Both the position numbers and the translations under genes were made by a program. 64,000 nucleotides of DNA from Streptomyces sp. NRRL F-2580 (lineage in GTDB: Bacteria > Actinomycetota > Actinomycetes > Streptomycetales > Streptomycetaceae), in NCBI RefSeq assembly GCF_000720115.1, contig NZ_JOIR01000008.1, positions 1 to 64,000 of the forward strand, read 5' to 3'. Every line of letters starts with the position of its first letter. The stretch's first letter is position 1. The notes beneath the pieces were generated by a model. The model saw only the letters and a program-made list of their open reading frames with translations, searched no databases and had not been told where the DNA came from. Positions 52,510 through 61,067 of this stretch are shown one piece after another.

Positions 52510-55305
52510 TCAGTAACTGGGGAGGGTGCGCGGGCCGAGATCGCCGCGGGCGGGCGGGTGCGCGACGCGGACGCTGGCGCTGAGCACCGAGAGGCCCTCG
52601 GCCGCGACCACGACGGGCTCCAGGGAGACCCCGATCACCTCGGGGTGGTCGTCCACCAGGCGCGACAGCCGCAGGAGCAGTTCCTCCAGGGCGGGGGTGT
52701 CCACGGGGTCGCTGCCGCGCCAGCCGAAGAGGAGGGGTGCGGCCCGGATGGAACGGATCAGTCCGGCGGCGTCCCGGTCGGTGGCCGGAACCAGCCGGTG
52801 GGCGGTGTCGCCCAGCAGCTCGGAGGCGACGCCGGCGAGCCCGAAGGAGAGGACTGCGCCCGCGGCCGGGTCGATCACGGAGCGGACGACGGTGTCCACC
52901 CCGCGCGGGACCATGGCCTGGACCACCGGCTGGAGCTCGGCCGGCTTGCCGAGCAGGTCGGTGAGCTCCTCGTACGAGCGCCGCAGCCCGGCCTCGTTCG
53001 CGAGGTCGAGCCGTACGCCGCCCAGGTCGGCGCGGTGGCGCAGGTGCGGGGCGGTGGTCTTGAGGGCCACCGGGTAGCCCAGGATCCCGGCGGCCCGGAC
53101 CGCCGCGTCGGCGCTGGGCGCGGGCAGGGCGGAGCGGACGGTGATCCCGTACCGGGCGAGCAGCTCGCGGGCGTCCCATTCCGCCAGCGTCAGCACGGCT
53201 CCGTCGTCGACGTCGGCCAGCAGCCCGGCCAGCTGCGCGGCCGCCCCCGCCTCGTCCACGTCCTCGAACTCGGGGACGTGCCCGCCTTCGGCGAGGCCGC
53301 GGCGCCACTGCCCGTACCGGACGGCTTCGGCGAGGGCCCGTACGGCCCGCTCGGCGGCGGGATAGCTGGGGATCCGGTCCTCGGACGCCGGGCCGGTCGC
53401 GATAAACCCCGCCGGCTTGTGAGGCGCGGGATCCGGAGCGGAGTCCCGGTCCCCGGAAGGGGCGGGGTGGGGCAGGCCCCGCGTCGCGGACAGGGCTTCG
53501 ACGAGCGCGGCGAGCTCCACGTGCACCACCGCCACGGGCTTGCCCGGAACCTCGGCCACGGCCTCCCGCAGCGCGTCGGCGAGGTCGTCGGCCAGTGCGT
53601 GCTCGCTCACCCAGGGAATGGCCGTGACCACGACCGCGTCGCAGTCGTCGGAGGCGAGGGCGGCGGCCAGGGCGGCCCGGAAGTCGGCCGGCGCGGCCGC
53701 CGTCGTCAGGTCCAGCGGCGGCAGCGGCCGCAGGCCCTGGGCCAGGCAGGCGTCGTAGGTGAGGACCCCGAGGGACTCGGAGTTTCCGAGGATGGCGATT
53801 CGCGGCCCGGCGGGCAGCGGCTGCGCGGCCAGCAGGAGGCCGACGTCCACCAGCTCCGTGACCGTGTCGACCCGGATGACGCCGGCCTGCCGCAGCAGGG
53901 CGGAGACGGTCGCCTCGGGCAGCCTGGTGTCGGGGACGACGTGTCCGGCCGGGGTGTGGCGGCCGCCCTTGGCGACGACCACCGGCTTGACCGCGGCCGT
54001 CCGGCGGGCGAGGCGGGTGAACTTCCGCGGGTTGCCCAGGGTTTCGAGGTACAGCAGCGCGACGTCGGTGGCCTCGTCGTCGTACCAGTACTGGAGGATG
54101 TCGTTGCCGGAGACGTCGGCCCGGTTCCCCGCGGAGACGAAGGAGGACAGGCCCTCGCCGCGCCGCAGCAGCGCGGAGAGCAGGGCGATGCCGATCGCGC
54201 CGGACTGCGTGAACAGGCCGATCCGGCCCCGCATCGGCATGGGCGCGGGCGTCAGCGAGGCGTTGAGCTCCACCTCCGGCGCCGTGTTGATCACCCCGTA
54301 GGCGTTCGGTCCGATCAGCCGCATCCCGTACGAGCGCACCTGCCGCACCAGTTCGCGCTGGCGGGCGAGTCCCTCCGGACCGCTCTCCCCGTATCCGGCG
54401 GACAGGACGACGAGGCCCTGCACCCCGTGCTCGCCGCAGGCGGCCACGACGCCGGGAACCCGCTCGGCGGGTACGGCGATCACGGCGAGGTCGACGGGGG
54501 CGTCGATGGCCCCGATGCTGCGGTAGGCCCGTACGCCGTCGAGCAGATCGCGCGTCACGGCCTCGTTGACGGCGTAGAGGTGGCCGTGGAAGCCGCTGTC
54601 GCGCAGGTTGCGGAGCGCGGCCGCGCCCACGCCGGCGCCGGAGCGGCTGACCCCGATGACGGCGACCGAGCCGGGTGCCAGCAACCGCTGCACCGAGCGG
54701 GCCTCGGCGCGCTGTTCGCGGGCGCGCTGCACGGCGAGGGACTCGGCGGTGGGTTCGAGGTCGAGGGTGAGGTGGACCGAGCCGTCCTCGAAGCTGCGCT
54801 TCTGCTGGTAGCCGACGTCCGTGAACACCTTGATCATCTTGGTGTTCGCGGGCAGCACCTCGGCGGCGAACCGGCGGATGCCGCGCTCCCTGGCCACCGC
54901 TCCGATGTGTTCGAGGAGGGCGGAGGCGACCCCGCGGCCCTGGTGGGCGTCCTGGACGAGGAAGGCGACCTCCGCCTCGTCGGCGGGCGCCGAGGCGGGC
55001 CGGCCGTCGGGGCCGATGCGGTCGTAGCGGACGGTGCCGATGAACTCCCCGCCGATGGTCGCGGCGAGGCCGACCCGGTCCACGTAGTCGTGGTGTGTGA
55101 AGCGGCGCACGTCGCGGTCGGAGAGCCGGGGGTAGGGCGCGAAGAAGCGGTAGTACTTCGACTCGTCGGAGACCTGCTCGTAGAAGCTGACGAGCCGGCC
55201 CGCGTCCTCGGTGGTGATGGGCCTGATCCGGGCGGTGCCGCCGTCACGGAGAACGACATCGGCTTCCCAGTGGGCCGGGTACGAGGCGTCCGACTCGATG
55301 GTCAT
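52510..55305 (-). CDS. GNAT acetyltransferase fused to an NDP-forming acyl-CoA synthetase-like protein (Pat-type)
   Basis: A 931-residue two-part protein. The N-terminal GNAT domain (about residues 14-190) carries EVAFLVQDAHQGRGVASALLEHI, the acetyl-CoA loop. From ~205 a CoA-binding Rossmann domain (GSVAVIGVSRSGAGVG), a succinyl-CoA-ligase-like domain, and a C-terminal ATP-grasp domain (ARELLARYGITVRS, then ALKTTAPHL) follow. This is the Pat/PatA architecture of lysine acetyltransferases that switch off acetyl-CoA synthetase; the large domain usually senses rather than catalyses. It diverges from ptsH. Confidence 0.88.
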   Translation of the reverse strand: MTIESDASYPAHWEADVVLRDGGTARIRPITTEDAGRLVSFYEQVSDESKYYRFFAPYPRLSDRDVRRFTHHDYVDRVGLAATIGGEFIGTVRYDRIGPDGRPASAPADEAEVAFLVQDAHQGRGVASALLEHIGAVARERGIRRFAAEVLPANTKMIKVFTDVGYQQKRSFEDGSVHLTLDLEPTAESLAVQRAREQRAEARSVQRLLAPGSVAVIGVSRSGAGVGAAALRNLRDSGFHGHLYAVNEAVTRDLLDGVRAYRSIGAIDAPVDLAVIAVPAERVPGVVAACGEHGVQGLVVLSAGYGESGPEGLARQRELVRQVRSYGMRLIGPNAYGVINTAPEVELNASLTPAPMPMRGRIGLFTQSGAIGIALLSALLRRGEGLSSFVSAGNRADVSGNDILQYWYDDEATDVALLYLETLGNPRKFTRLARRTAAVKPVVVAKGGRHTPAGHVVPDTRLPEATVSALLRQAGVIRVDTVTELVDVGLLLAAQPLPAGPRIAILGNSESLGVLTYDACLAQGLRPLPPLDLTTAAAPADFRAALAAALASDDCDAVVVTAIPWVSEHALADDLADALREAVAEVPGKPVAVVHVELAALVEALSATRGLPHPAPSGDRDSAPDPAPHKPAGFIATGPASEDRIPSYPAAERAVRALAEAVRYGQWRRGLAEGGHVPEFEDVDEAGAAAQLAGLLADVDDGAVLTLAEWDARELLARYGITVRSALPAPSADAAVRAAGILGYPVALKTTAPHLRHRADLGGVRLDLANEAGLRRSYEELTDLLGKPAELQPVVQAMVPRGVDTVVRSVIDPAAGAVLSFGLAGVASELLGDTAHRLVPATDRDAAGLIRSIRAAPLLFGWRGSDPVDTPALEELLLRLSRLVDDHPEVIGVSLEPVVVAAEGLSVLSASVRVAHPPARGDLGPRTLPSY

Positions 55306-55450
55306 GGGGCCACCTTAAGGCCGGGAGGGGCCGCCCAGCCCCCGCGCGGCGCATAAGGCAACCCGGGACGAATGAGTGCAAGCTGGGGAAGGTCGAACGG
55401 CGGCAGATCCGGGCCGAAGGTCGGTCGGAGCATTGAGGGCGTCGTGAGAG

Positions 55451-55466
55451 ACTGGTCTAGACAACC
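55451..55466. promoter_or_regulatory. DasR operator (dre) upstream of ptsH
   Basis: ACTGGTCTAGACAACC matches 14 of 16 positions of the dre consensus ACTGGTCTAGACCACT. It lies 24 nt before the ptsH start. DasR, the GlcNAc-responsive regulator, is known to control PTS genes in Streptomyces. Confidence 0.82.
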
Positions 55467-55489
55467 GTAAGAACCTGAAGGGCATCACC

Positions 55490-55771
55490 ATGGCAGAGCG
55501 CCGCGTCAACGTCGGCTGGGCCGAGGGCCTGCACGCTCGTCCCGCCTCGATCTTCGTCCGTGCGACGACCGCTTCCGGCGTCCCGGTGACCATCGCGAAG
55601 GCCGGCGGCGACCCCGTCAACGCCGCCTCCATGCTGGCGGTTCTGGGCCTGGGCGCCCAGGGCGGCGAGGAGATCGTCCTCGCCTCCGACGCCGAGGGTG
55701 CGGACGCCGCGCTGGACCGCCTCGCGAAGCTGGTCGCCGAGGGTCTCGAGGAGCTCCCCGAGACCGTCTGA
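55490..55771 (+). CDS. ptsH: HPr phosphocarrier of the PTS
   Basis: A 93-residue HPr. The phosphorylated histidine is H15 in GLHARPAS, and the regulatory-type serine block is NAASMLAVLGLGAQGG. It passes phosphate from Enzyme I to EIIA proteins for PTS sugar and GlcNAc uptake. ATG with GAAGGG upstream. A dre operator precedes it and an unusually strong terminator follows, so it is a single-gene unit. Confidence 0.95.
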   Translation: MAERRVNVGWAEGLHARPASIFVRATTASGVPVTIAKAGGDPVNAASMLAVLGLGAQGGEEIVLASDAEGADAALDRLAKLVAEGLEELPETV

Positions 55772-55804
55772 CCCTTCGGGTTCGATCCCGCGCGCACCGC
55801 GCGC

Positions 55805-55852
55805 ACGACGAAGCCGCGGCCCCCGATCCTCCGGGGGCCGCGGCTTCGTCGT
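55805..55852 (+). terminator. Strong hairpin terminator after ptsH
   Basis: A perfect 20-bp stem (55805-55824 with 55833-55852) and 8-nt loop, 33 nt after the stop. Confidence 0.9.
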
Positions 55853-56025
55853 TCGCGCGGGAACCGGAGCCCCGCGGGCGGGAAAACAGCCCTGCCCGAA
55901 TCCCGGCGCATCGAATTCAGCTCCACCGGAATTCACCGCGCAGCGGCAGGGCGAATTCACGCCATAAATCCGCCCCACCCCTGCACGGCGAATTCGCGCG
56001 ACGCCACCTTTGTATACGTCTCCTG

Positions 56026-56703
56026 TTAATGCCGGCCGCTCGACATGTTTACGGCAGGTTGCGAAGTGCTCACCGTCGGACGGAGCCGCAGCCGGTGCGC
56101 CCCGGCCGCGCGGTCGGCGTGGACCGCGGTCAGCGCCCGCGCCCGCTCCGCGTCCCCGCGTGCCACCGCGTCCACGATCGCCCCGTGCTCCGCCCAGGAC
56201 TCCACCGGCCGCGCCGGCGCCTCCACCACGTACATCCACGCCACCTTGTGCCGCATCTGCGTGAGCAGCGCGATCAGCCCGGGGCTGCCGGAGGCCTGGG
56301 CGAGCGTCTCGTGGAACCAGCCGCCCAGGGACCGCAGATCCTCCCCCTGACCCCGCCTGGCCCGCTCCTGCCCCAGCCTGACCAGCCCGCGCAACACCTT
56401 GAGGTGCGCCTCGGTGCGCCGCCGGGCGGCCCGGGCGGCCGCCAGGGGCTCCAGGAGCATCCGCACCTCCAGGAGGTCCGCGGCCTCCTGCTCGGTCGGC
56501 TCGGCCACACAGGCCCCCGCGTGGCGCCGGGTGGTCACGAAGCCCTCGGACTCCAGGGTCCGCAGCGCCTCGCGGACCGGGACGCGCGAGACTCCGTACC
56601 GGCGGGCCAGCACCTCCTCGGTCAGCCGGGCGCCCGGCTCGAACACCCCGGAGACGATGTCGTCGCGGATTGCTGTGCATACCGCGTGCGCAGGAATACG
56701 CAA
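56026..56703 (-). CDS. GntR-family (FadR/FCD) transcriptional regulator
   Basis: A 225-residue regulator. The winged helix covers residues ~5-68 (IRDDIVSGVFEPGARLTEEVLARRYGVSRVPVREALRTLESEGFV in short blocks); the FCD ligand domain follows with LLEVRMLLEPLAAARAA, FHETLAQASG and a EHGAIVDAVARGDAERA motif. The ligand is unknown, typically an organic acid. It is followed at a distance by the ptsH terminator and preceded by its own promoter region (56704-56830). Confidence 0.87.
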   Translation of the reverse strand: MRIPAHAVCTAIRDDIVSGVFEPGARLTEEVLARRYGVSRVPVREALRTLESEGFVTTRRHAGACVAEPTEQEAADLLEVRMLLEPLAAARAARRRTEAHLKVLRGLVRLGQERARRGQGEDLRSLGGWFHETLAQASGSPGLIALLTQMRHKVAWMYVVEAPARPVESWAEHGAIVDAVARGDAERARALTAVHADRAAGAHRLRLRPTVSTSQPAVNMSSGRH

Positions 56704-56833
56704 GACCGAACCTCCGTCTATTTCCGACTGCCAGCCTCATTGCACGCACAAGCGCGTGCTGCGACTCTATTGCAACACACGATAATTTCCGAGAGCGGCC
56801 GAAAATGCGAAACATTTGCACAGAGACGCAACA

Positions 56834-56866
56834 CGAAGGCCCCGGCTCGGGGAGCCGGGGCCTTCG
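56834..56866 (-). terminator. Hairpin terminator after the M23 peptidase gene
   Basis: A perfect 15-bp stem (CGAAGGCCCCGGCTC at 56834-56848 with 56852-56866) and GGG loop, 20 nt past the M23 stop on the minus strand. Confidence 0.85.
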
Positions 56867-56885
56867 GAAAAGGTGCGGGACGGGG

Positions 56886-57686
56886 TCAGAGGCTGACGCC
56901 GTGCGAACGCAGGTACGCGATCGGGTCGATGTCCGAGCCGTACTGCGAGCCCGTGCGGGCCTCGAAGTGCAGGTGCGGGCCGCTGGAGTTGCCGGTGGAG
57001 CCCGACAGGCCGATCTGCTGGCCCGGGGTGACCTGCTCGCCGACGGAGACGTTCAGCGAGGTCATGTGCCCGTACTGGGTGTAGGTGCCGTCGTTGTGCT
57101 TGATGACGACGTTGTTGCCGTACGCGCCGCCCCAGCCGGCCTCGACGACGGTGCCGAAGCCCACCGCGTGGACCGAGGTGCCGGAGGCCGCGTGGAAGTC
57201 GATGCCGGTGTGGCTGCCGGAGGACCACATGCCGCCGCCCGCGTGGTACTGCGTGCTGACGTACGAGCCGTCGACCGGGGCGACGAAGGTGTTGAGGCGC
57301 TTGCGCTCCTCCTCGCGGGCCGCACGCTCGGCGGCGTCGCGCTCGGCCTTCGCCTTGGCCTCGGCGAGGCGCTTGGCCTCGGCGGCCTTCTGCTTGGCGT
57401 CCGCCTCCGCCTGCGCCTTGGCGGCGGCGTGCTCGGCGGCGCGCTGCTGGGAATCGGCCTGGTCGGCGATGTCACCCGCGAGGTCCTCGGCGACGACCAC
57501 GGCGCCCAGCCCGTTCTCCGGGGCGGAGCTGCTGTGGTTGTCCGCGGCGAAGGCCGGGGCGGCGAGGGAGCCGACGACACCCGTGGTGGCGATCGCGGCG
57601 ATACCGGCGTAACCGGCGGTCTTCTTGCTCAGACGGCTGGAGCCACGGTGCTTACCGGTACCAGCGGGACGACTGCCAAACGCCAT
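56886..57686 (-). CDS. Secreted M23 (LytM) family peptidoglycan endopeptidase
   Basis: A 266-residue exported cell-wall hydrolase. The signal peptide runs to about A47; an Ala/Lys/Glu-rich coiled coil spans ~70-130; the LytM domain follows with zinc ligands H159 and D163 (SHTGIDFH), H207 (YGHMT) and the H238-L-H240 pair (GPHLHFEAR). All catalytic residues are present. It cuts peptide cross-links in peptidoglycan. A c-di-AMP riboswitch lies in its leader, linking wall turnover to c-di-AMP. Confidence 0.93.
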   Translation of the reverse strand: MAFGSRPAGTGKHRGSSRLSKKTAGYAGIAAIATTGVVGSLAAPAFAADNHSSSAPENGLGAVVVAEDLAGDIADQADSQQRAAEHAAAKAQAEADAKQKAAEAKRLAEAKAKAERDAAERAAREEERKRLNTFVAPVDGSYVSTQYHAGGGMWSSGSHTGIDFHAASGTSVHAVGFGTVVEAGWGGAYGNNVVIKHNDGTYTQYGHMTSLNVSVGEQVTPGQQIGLSGSTGNSSGPHLHFEARTGSQYGSDIDPIAYLRSHGVSL

Positions 57687-57704
57687 GAAGGGTTTGATCC
57701 TTTC

Positions 57705-57855
57705 CTTCCTTCTCGCCTACCGGGTTAGCTGACGGGTTCGGAGCAGGAAGGTCTCCTACGGGCCTCCTCTTGCGAGGGGGTCCGATTCACCCCAGGGACT
57801 CATGTGGGTCCCCGGCTCCCCAGGCTCGCGCCTGACGGGGACTCGGCGATCGCTG
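57705..57855 (-). ncRNA. c-di-AMP riboswitch (ydaO/yuaA type)
   Basis: On the minus strand the leader contains the family hallmarks GGGGAGCCGGGGACCCAC, GGGGTGAATCGGA, CGTAGGAGACCTTCCTGC and CCCGTCAGCTAACCCGGTAG in the right order, just before the M23 gene. In Streptomyces such riboswitches precede cell-wall hydrolases and turn expression off when c-di-AMP is high. Confidence 0.9.
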
Positions 57856-57902
57856 TCCGGTGCCGCGGTTGCGGCGGGCACAACTGACGGACAGCACGGC
57901 CG

Positions 57903-57932
57903 ACGCTAGGCGGATCATCAGTCAATCGCCAA
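57903..57932 (-). promoter_or_regulatory. Candidate sigma-HrdB promoter of the M23 gene
   Basis: On the minus strand, TTGGCG (57932-57927) and TAGCGT (57908-57903) are 18 nt apart, about 50 nt upstream of the riboswitch. Position fits; sequence match is fair. Confidence 0.5.
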
Positions 57933-57998
57933 ACAGACGCGCCTTTTTGTTGCGTACGCCACACCCCATACGAGCAACCTAGCCGCCAAACGGACAAA

Positions 57999-58032
57999 AG
58001 GGGCTCCGGCGGATAAGCCCGCCAGAGCCCCT
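57999..58032 (-). terminator. Hairpin terminator after the M16 peptidase pair
   Basis: A 14-bp stem with one mismatch (57999-58012 with 58019-58032), 44 nt beyond the M16 stop. Confidence 0.75.
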
Positions 58033-58075
58033 GCGCGATCCGTCGGTCGACCGTCAGCCGGCCGTCACCGACAGG

Positions 58076-59467
58076 TCAGTTGGTGACGACCGAGACGTCC
58101 CCGATCCCGAGGGCGCGCACCGGCTCCTCGATCACTGCGGCGTCGCCCACCAGGACCGTGACCAGGCGGTCCGCCGGGAAGGCCTTCACGACCGCCGAAG
58201 TCGCCTCCACGGTGCCCGTTTCGGCCAGCCGGGCGTACAACTGCGCCTGGTAGTCGTCCGGCAGCTCCTGCTCGACCTGGTCGGCGAGGGTGCCGGCGAC
58301 CGAGGCCGCCGTCTCGAACTTCAGCGGGGCCACGCCCACCAAGTTCTGTACCGCCACATCGCGTTCGGCGTCGGTCAGACCGCCCTCCGCGAGGGTGCGC
58401 AGCACCTTCCAGAGGTCCTCCAGCGCAGGACCGGTGTTCGGGGTGTCCACCGAGCCGCTGATGGCCAGCATCGAGGCGCCCTTGCCGTCCGCGGTGGAGC
58501 GCAGCACCTGGCCGAAGGCGCGCACGCCGTAGGTGTACCCCTTCTCCTCGCGCAGCACCTTGTCCAGGCGGGAGGTGAGGGTGCCGCCCAGGCAGTAGGT
58601 GCCCAGCACCTGGGCCGCCCAGACCTGGTCGTGGCGGTCCGGGCCGATCCGGCCGATCAGCAGCTGCGTCTGGACCGCGCCGGGCCGGTCCACGATGACC
58701 ACGCGGCCGGTGTCGTCGGCGGTCACCGGCGGCACCGGAAGGGCCGCGGCGGTGTTGCCCGTCCACGCGCCCAGGGTGTCCGCCAGCACGGCGTCCAGGT
58801 CGATGCCGGTCAGGTCGCCGACGACCACCGCGGTGGCGGTGGCGGGGCGTACGTGGGCCTCGTAGAAGGCGCGTACGGCGGCGGAGTCGATCCGGGCGAC
58901 GGTCTCCTCGGTGCCCTGGCGCGGCCGGGACATCCGCAGGGAGGCCGGGAACAGCTCCTTGGAGAGCTCCTTGGCGGCACGGCGCTGGGGGTTGGCCAGC
59001 TCGTGCGGGATCTCGTCGAGCCGGTTGCGGACCAGGCGGTCCACCTCGGCGTCGGCGAAGGCGGGGGCGCGCAGCGCCTCGGCGAGCAGGCCCAGCGCCT
59101 TGGCCAGCCGGGAGGCCGGGACCTCCAGGGAGACCCGGATGCCCGGGTGGTCGGCGTGCGCGTCGAGGGTGGCGCCGCAGCGCTCCAGCTCGGCCGCGAA
59201 CTCCTCGGCGGAGTGCTTGTCGGTGCCCTCGGAGAGCGCCCGCGCCATGATGGTCGCCACGCCGTCCAGGCCCTCGGGCTCGGCGTCGAGCGGGGCGGCG
59301 AGATTGACCTCGACCGCGATCACCTGCTGGCCCGGCCGGTGGCAGCGCAGCAGGGTCAGCCCGTTGGACAGCTCCCCGCGGTCGGGGGCCGGGAAGGCCC
59401 ACGGCTGCGGCTCGCCGGCCTGCGGGCGCGGGTGGAAGGTCATCGTGACGGCTGCGGTGTCGCTCAC
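58076..59467 (-). CDS. M16-family peptidase-like protein, non-catalytic partner
   Basis: A 463-residue protein with the two M16 (pitrilysin-like) repeats but no HxxEH zinc site: the equivalent helix reads LDGVATIMARALSEGT. The later segments (GCATLDAHAD-like region, RVVIVDRPGAVQTQLLIGR, LREEKGYTYGVRAFGQV) keep the fold and substrate-binding RxxxY. Such proteins pair with an active M16 subunit, here the upstream gene, whose TGA overlaps this GTG start by 4 nt. Longer in-frame extensions upstream are antisense/shadow of the partner. Confidence 0.9.
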   Translation of the reverse strand: MSDTAAVTMTFHPRPQAGEPQPWAFPAPDRGELSNGLTLLRCHRPGQQVIAVEVNLAAPLDAEPEGLDGVATIMARALSEGTDKHSAEEFAAELERCGATLDAHADHPGIRVSLEVPASRLAKALGLLAEALRAPAFADAEVDRLVRNRLDEIPHELANPQRRAAKELSKELFPASLRMSRPRQGTEETVARIDSAAVRAFYEAHVRPATATAVVVGDLTGIDLDAVLADTLGAWTGNTAAALPVPPVTADDTGRVVIVDRPGAVQTQLLIGRIGPDRHDQVWAAQVLGTYCLGGTLTSRLDKVLREEKGYTYGVRAFGQVLRSTADGKGASMLAISGSVDTPNTGPALEDLWKVLRTLAEGGLTDAERDVAVQNLVGVAPLKFETAASVAGTLADQVEQELPDDYQAQLYARLAETGTVEATSAVVKAFPADRLVTVLVGDAAVIEEPVRALGIGDVSVVTN

Positions 59468-60819
59468 TGCTCCGCCCCCTCGTTCTCGTCGGACTCGTCG
59501 TTCTCGTCGTCGTCTGCCGCGATCGGCTCGTAGACGAGCACCGCGCGGTTGTCCGGGCGCAGTCGGGCCGCGGCCACGGCCTGCACCTCCTCGGCGGTGA
59601 TGTCGAGGACGCGCTGGACGGCGGTCAGCGCCAGCTGCGGGTCGCCGAAGAGCACCGCGAAGCGGCACAGTTCGTCGGCGCGGCCGGCCACCGTGCTCAG
59701 CCGGTCCAGCCACTCGCGCTCCAGCTGCGCCTGGGCCCGCTCCATCTCCTCGGCCGTCGGGCCCTCGGCGGCGAACCGCGCGAGCTCCTCGTCCACGGCC
59801 GCCTCGATGGCGGGGATCTCCACGCCGCTGGAGGTCTTGACGTCCAGCCAGCCCAGCGAGGGCGCGCCGGCCAGGCGCAGCATGCCGAAGCCGGCCGCGA
59901 CGGCCGTCTGGTCACGGCGTACCAGCCGGTTGTGCAGCAGGGAGGACTCCCCGCCGCCGAGGATCGTCAGCGCCACGTCGGCGGCGTCGCACTCGCGGGT
60001 GCCGTCGTGCGGCAGCCGGTAGGCGGCCATGAGCGCCCGCGCCGGCACCTCCTCGACGATCTCCTCGCGCAGCTGCTCCCCGATGATGTCGGGCAGCGAG
60101 CCGTCGCGGGGCGGCTGCTTGCCGTCGTGCGCGGGGATGGTGCCGAAGTACTTCTCGACCCAGGCGAGCGTCTGCTCGGGGTCGATGTCACCGACGACCG
60201 AGAGCACCGCGTTGTTGGGCGCGTAGTACGTACGGAAGAAGGTGCGCGCGTCCTCCAGGGAGGCGGCGTCCAGGTCGGCCATGGAGCCGATGGGGGTGTG
60301 GTGGTACGGGTGGCCCTCGGGGTACGCCAGGGCCGTCAGCTTCTCGAAGGCCGTGCCGTACGGGACGTTGTCGTACCGCTGGCGGCGCTCGTTCTTGACG
60401 ACGTCACGCTGGTTCTCCATGGACTCGTCGTCCAGGGCGGCCAGCAGGGACCCCATCCGGTCCGCCTCCAGCCAGAGCGCGAGCTCCAGCTGGTGGGTCG
60501 GCATCGTCTCGAAGTAGTTGGTGCGCTCGAAGCTGGTGGTGCCGTTGAGGGAGCCGCCGGCTCCCTGGACCAGCTCGAAGTGGCCGTTGCCCGGGACGCT
60601 CGCCGAACCCTGGAACATCAGGTGCTCGAAGAGGTGAGCAAGGCCGGTACGCCCCTTGACTTCGTGGCGCGAACCGACGTCGTACCAGAGGCAGACCGCG
60701 GCGACCGGGGTCAGGTGGTCCTCCGAGAGCACCACGCGCAGGCCGTTGGCCAGCCGGTGCTCGGTCGCTGTCAGGCCGCCGGAGCCGGCCTGGGCTGTGG
60801 CCGTGTGACCCATGGGCAT
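59464..60819 (-). CDS. M16-family zinc metallopeptidase, catalytic subunit
   Basis: A 451-residue M16 peptidase with the inverted zinc motif H62-LFE-H66 and the downstream glutamate in ENQRDVVKNERRQRYD. The C-terminal domain ends with a very acidic EDE/NDE tail. Two start codons lie 6 nt apart (60819 and 60813); GAAGGGA supports the first. It forms an operon with the non-catalytic partner. Substrates are unknown; relatives act on peptides and processing of small secreted proteins. Confidence 0.92.
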   Translation of the reverse strand: MPMGHTATAQAGSGGLTATEHRLANGLRVVLSEDHLTPVAAVCLWYDVGSRHEVKGRTGLAHLFEHLMFQGSASVPGNGHFELVQGAGGSLNGTTSFERTNYFETMPTHQLELALWLEADRMGSLLAALDDESMENQRDVVKNERRQRYDNVPYGTAFEKLTALAYPEGHPYHHTPIGSMADLDAASLEDARTFFRTYYAPNNAVLSVVGDIDPEQTLAWVEKYFGTIPAHDGKQPPRDGSLPDIIGEQLREEIVEEVPARALMAAYRLPHDGTRECDAADVALTILGGGESSLLHNRLVRRDQTAVAAGFGMLRLAGAPSLGWLDVKTSSGVEIPAIEAAVDEELARFAAEGPTAEEMERAQAQLEREWLDRLSTVAGRADELCRFAVLFGDPQLALTAVQRVLDITAEEVQAVAAARLRPDNRAVLVYEPIAADDDENDESDENEGAEQ

Positions 60820-61067
60820 GTGGTCCCTTCGATCGCGATGCAGAGATTTCTGTCAGACCTGCCACTGTATGCAAGCGCGTCGGCCGCCGGATAAGTTCCC
60901 GGGTCACTCCCCCGGGGTCGGAGTCGGCGTTGTCGGTGCCTCGGGCCACAATGGTCCGCGTCGTACCCCGTCCGGACACCCGCCCACCCCGGCAAGACCG
61001 GCCAGACCCCAGCAGTCCCGCCAGACACCCCAGCACAACCCATTCTTGGTTAAGGAGCCGCGCAGCG

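Noticed and set aside
51857..53308. Long minus-strand frame that would extend DUF5998
   Set aside because: Upstream of 52468 it is an Arg/Pro-rich off-frame read of the acetyltransferase gene.
52558..55356. 932-codon open frame on the plus strand
   Set aside because: Antisense of the GNAT-acyl-CoA synthetase gene, with no recognisable domain.
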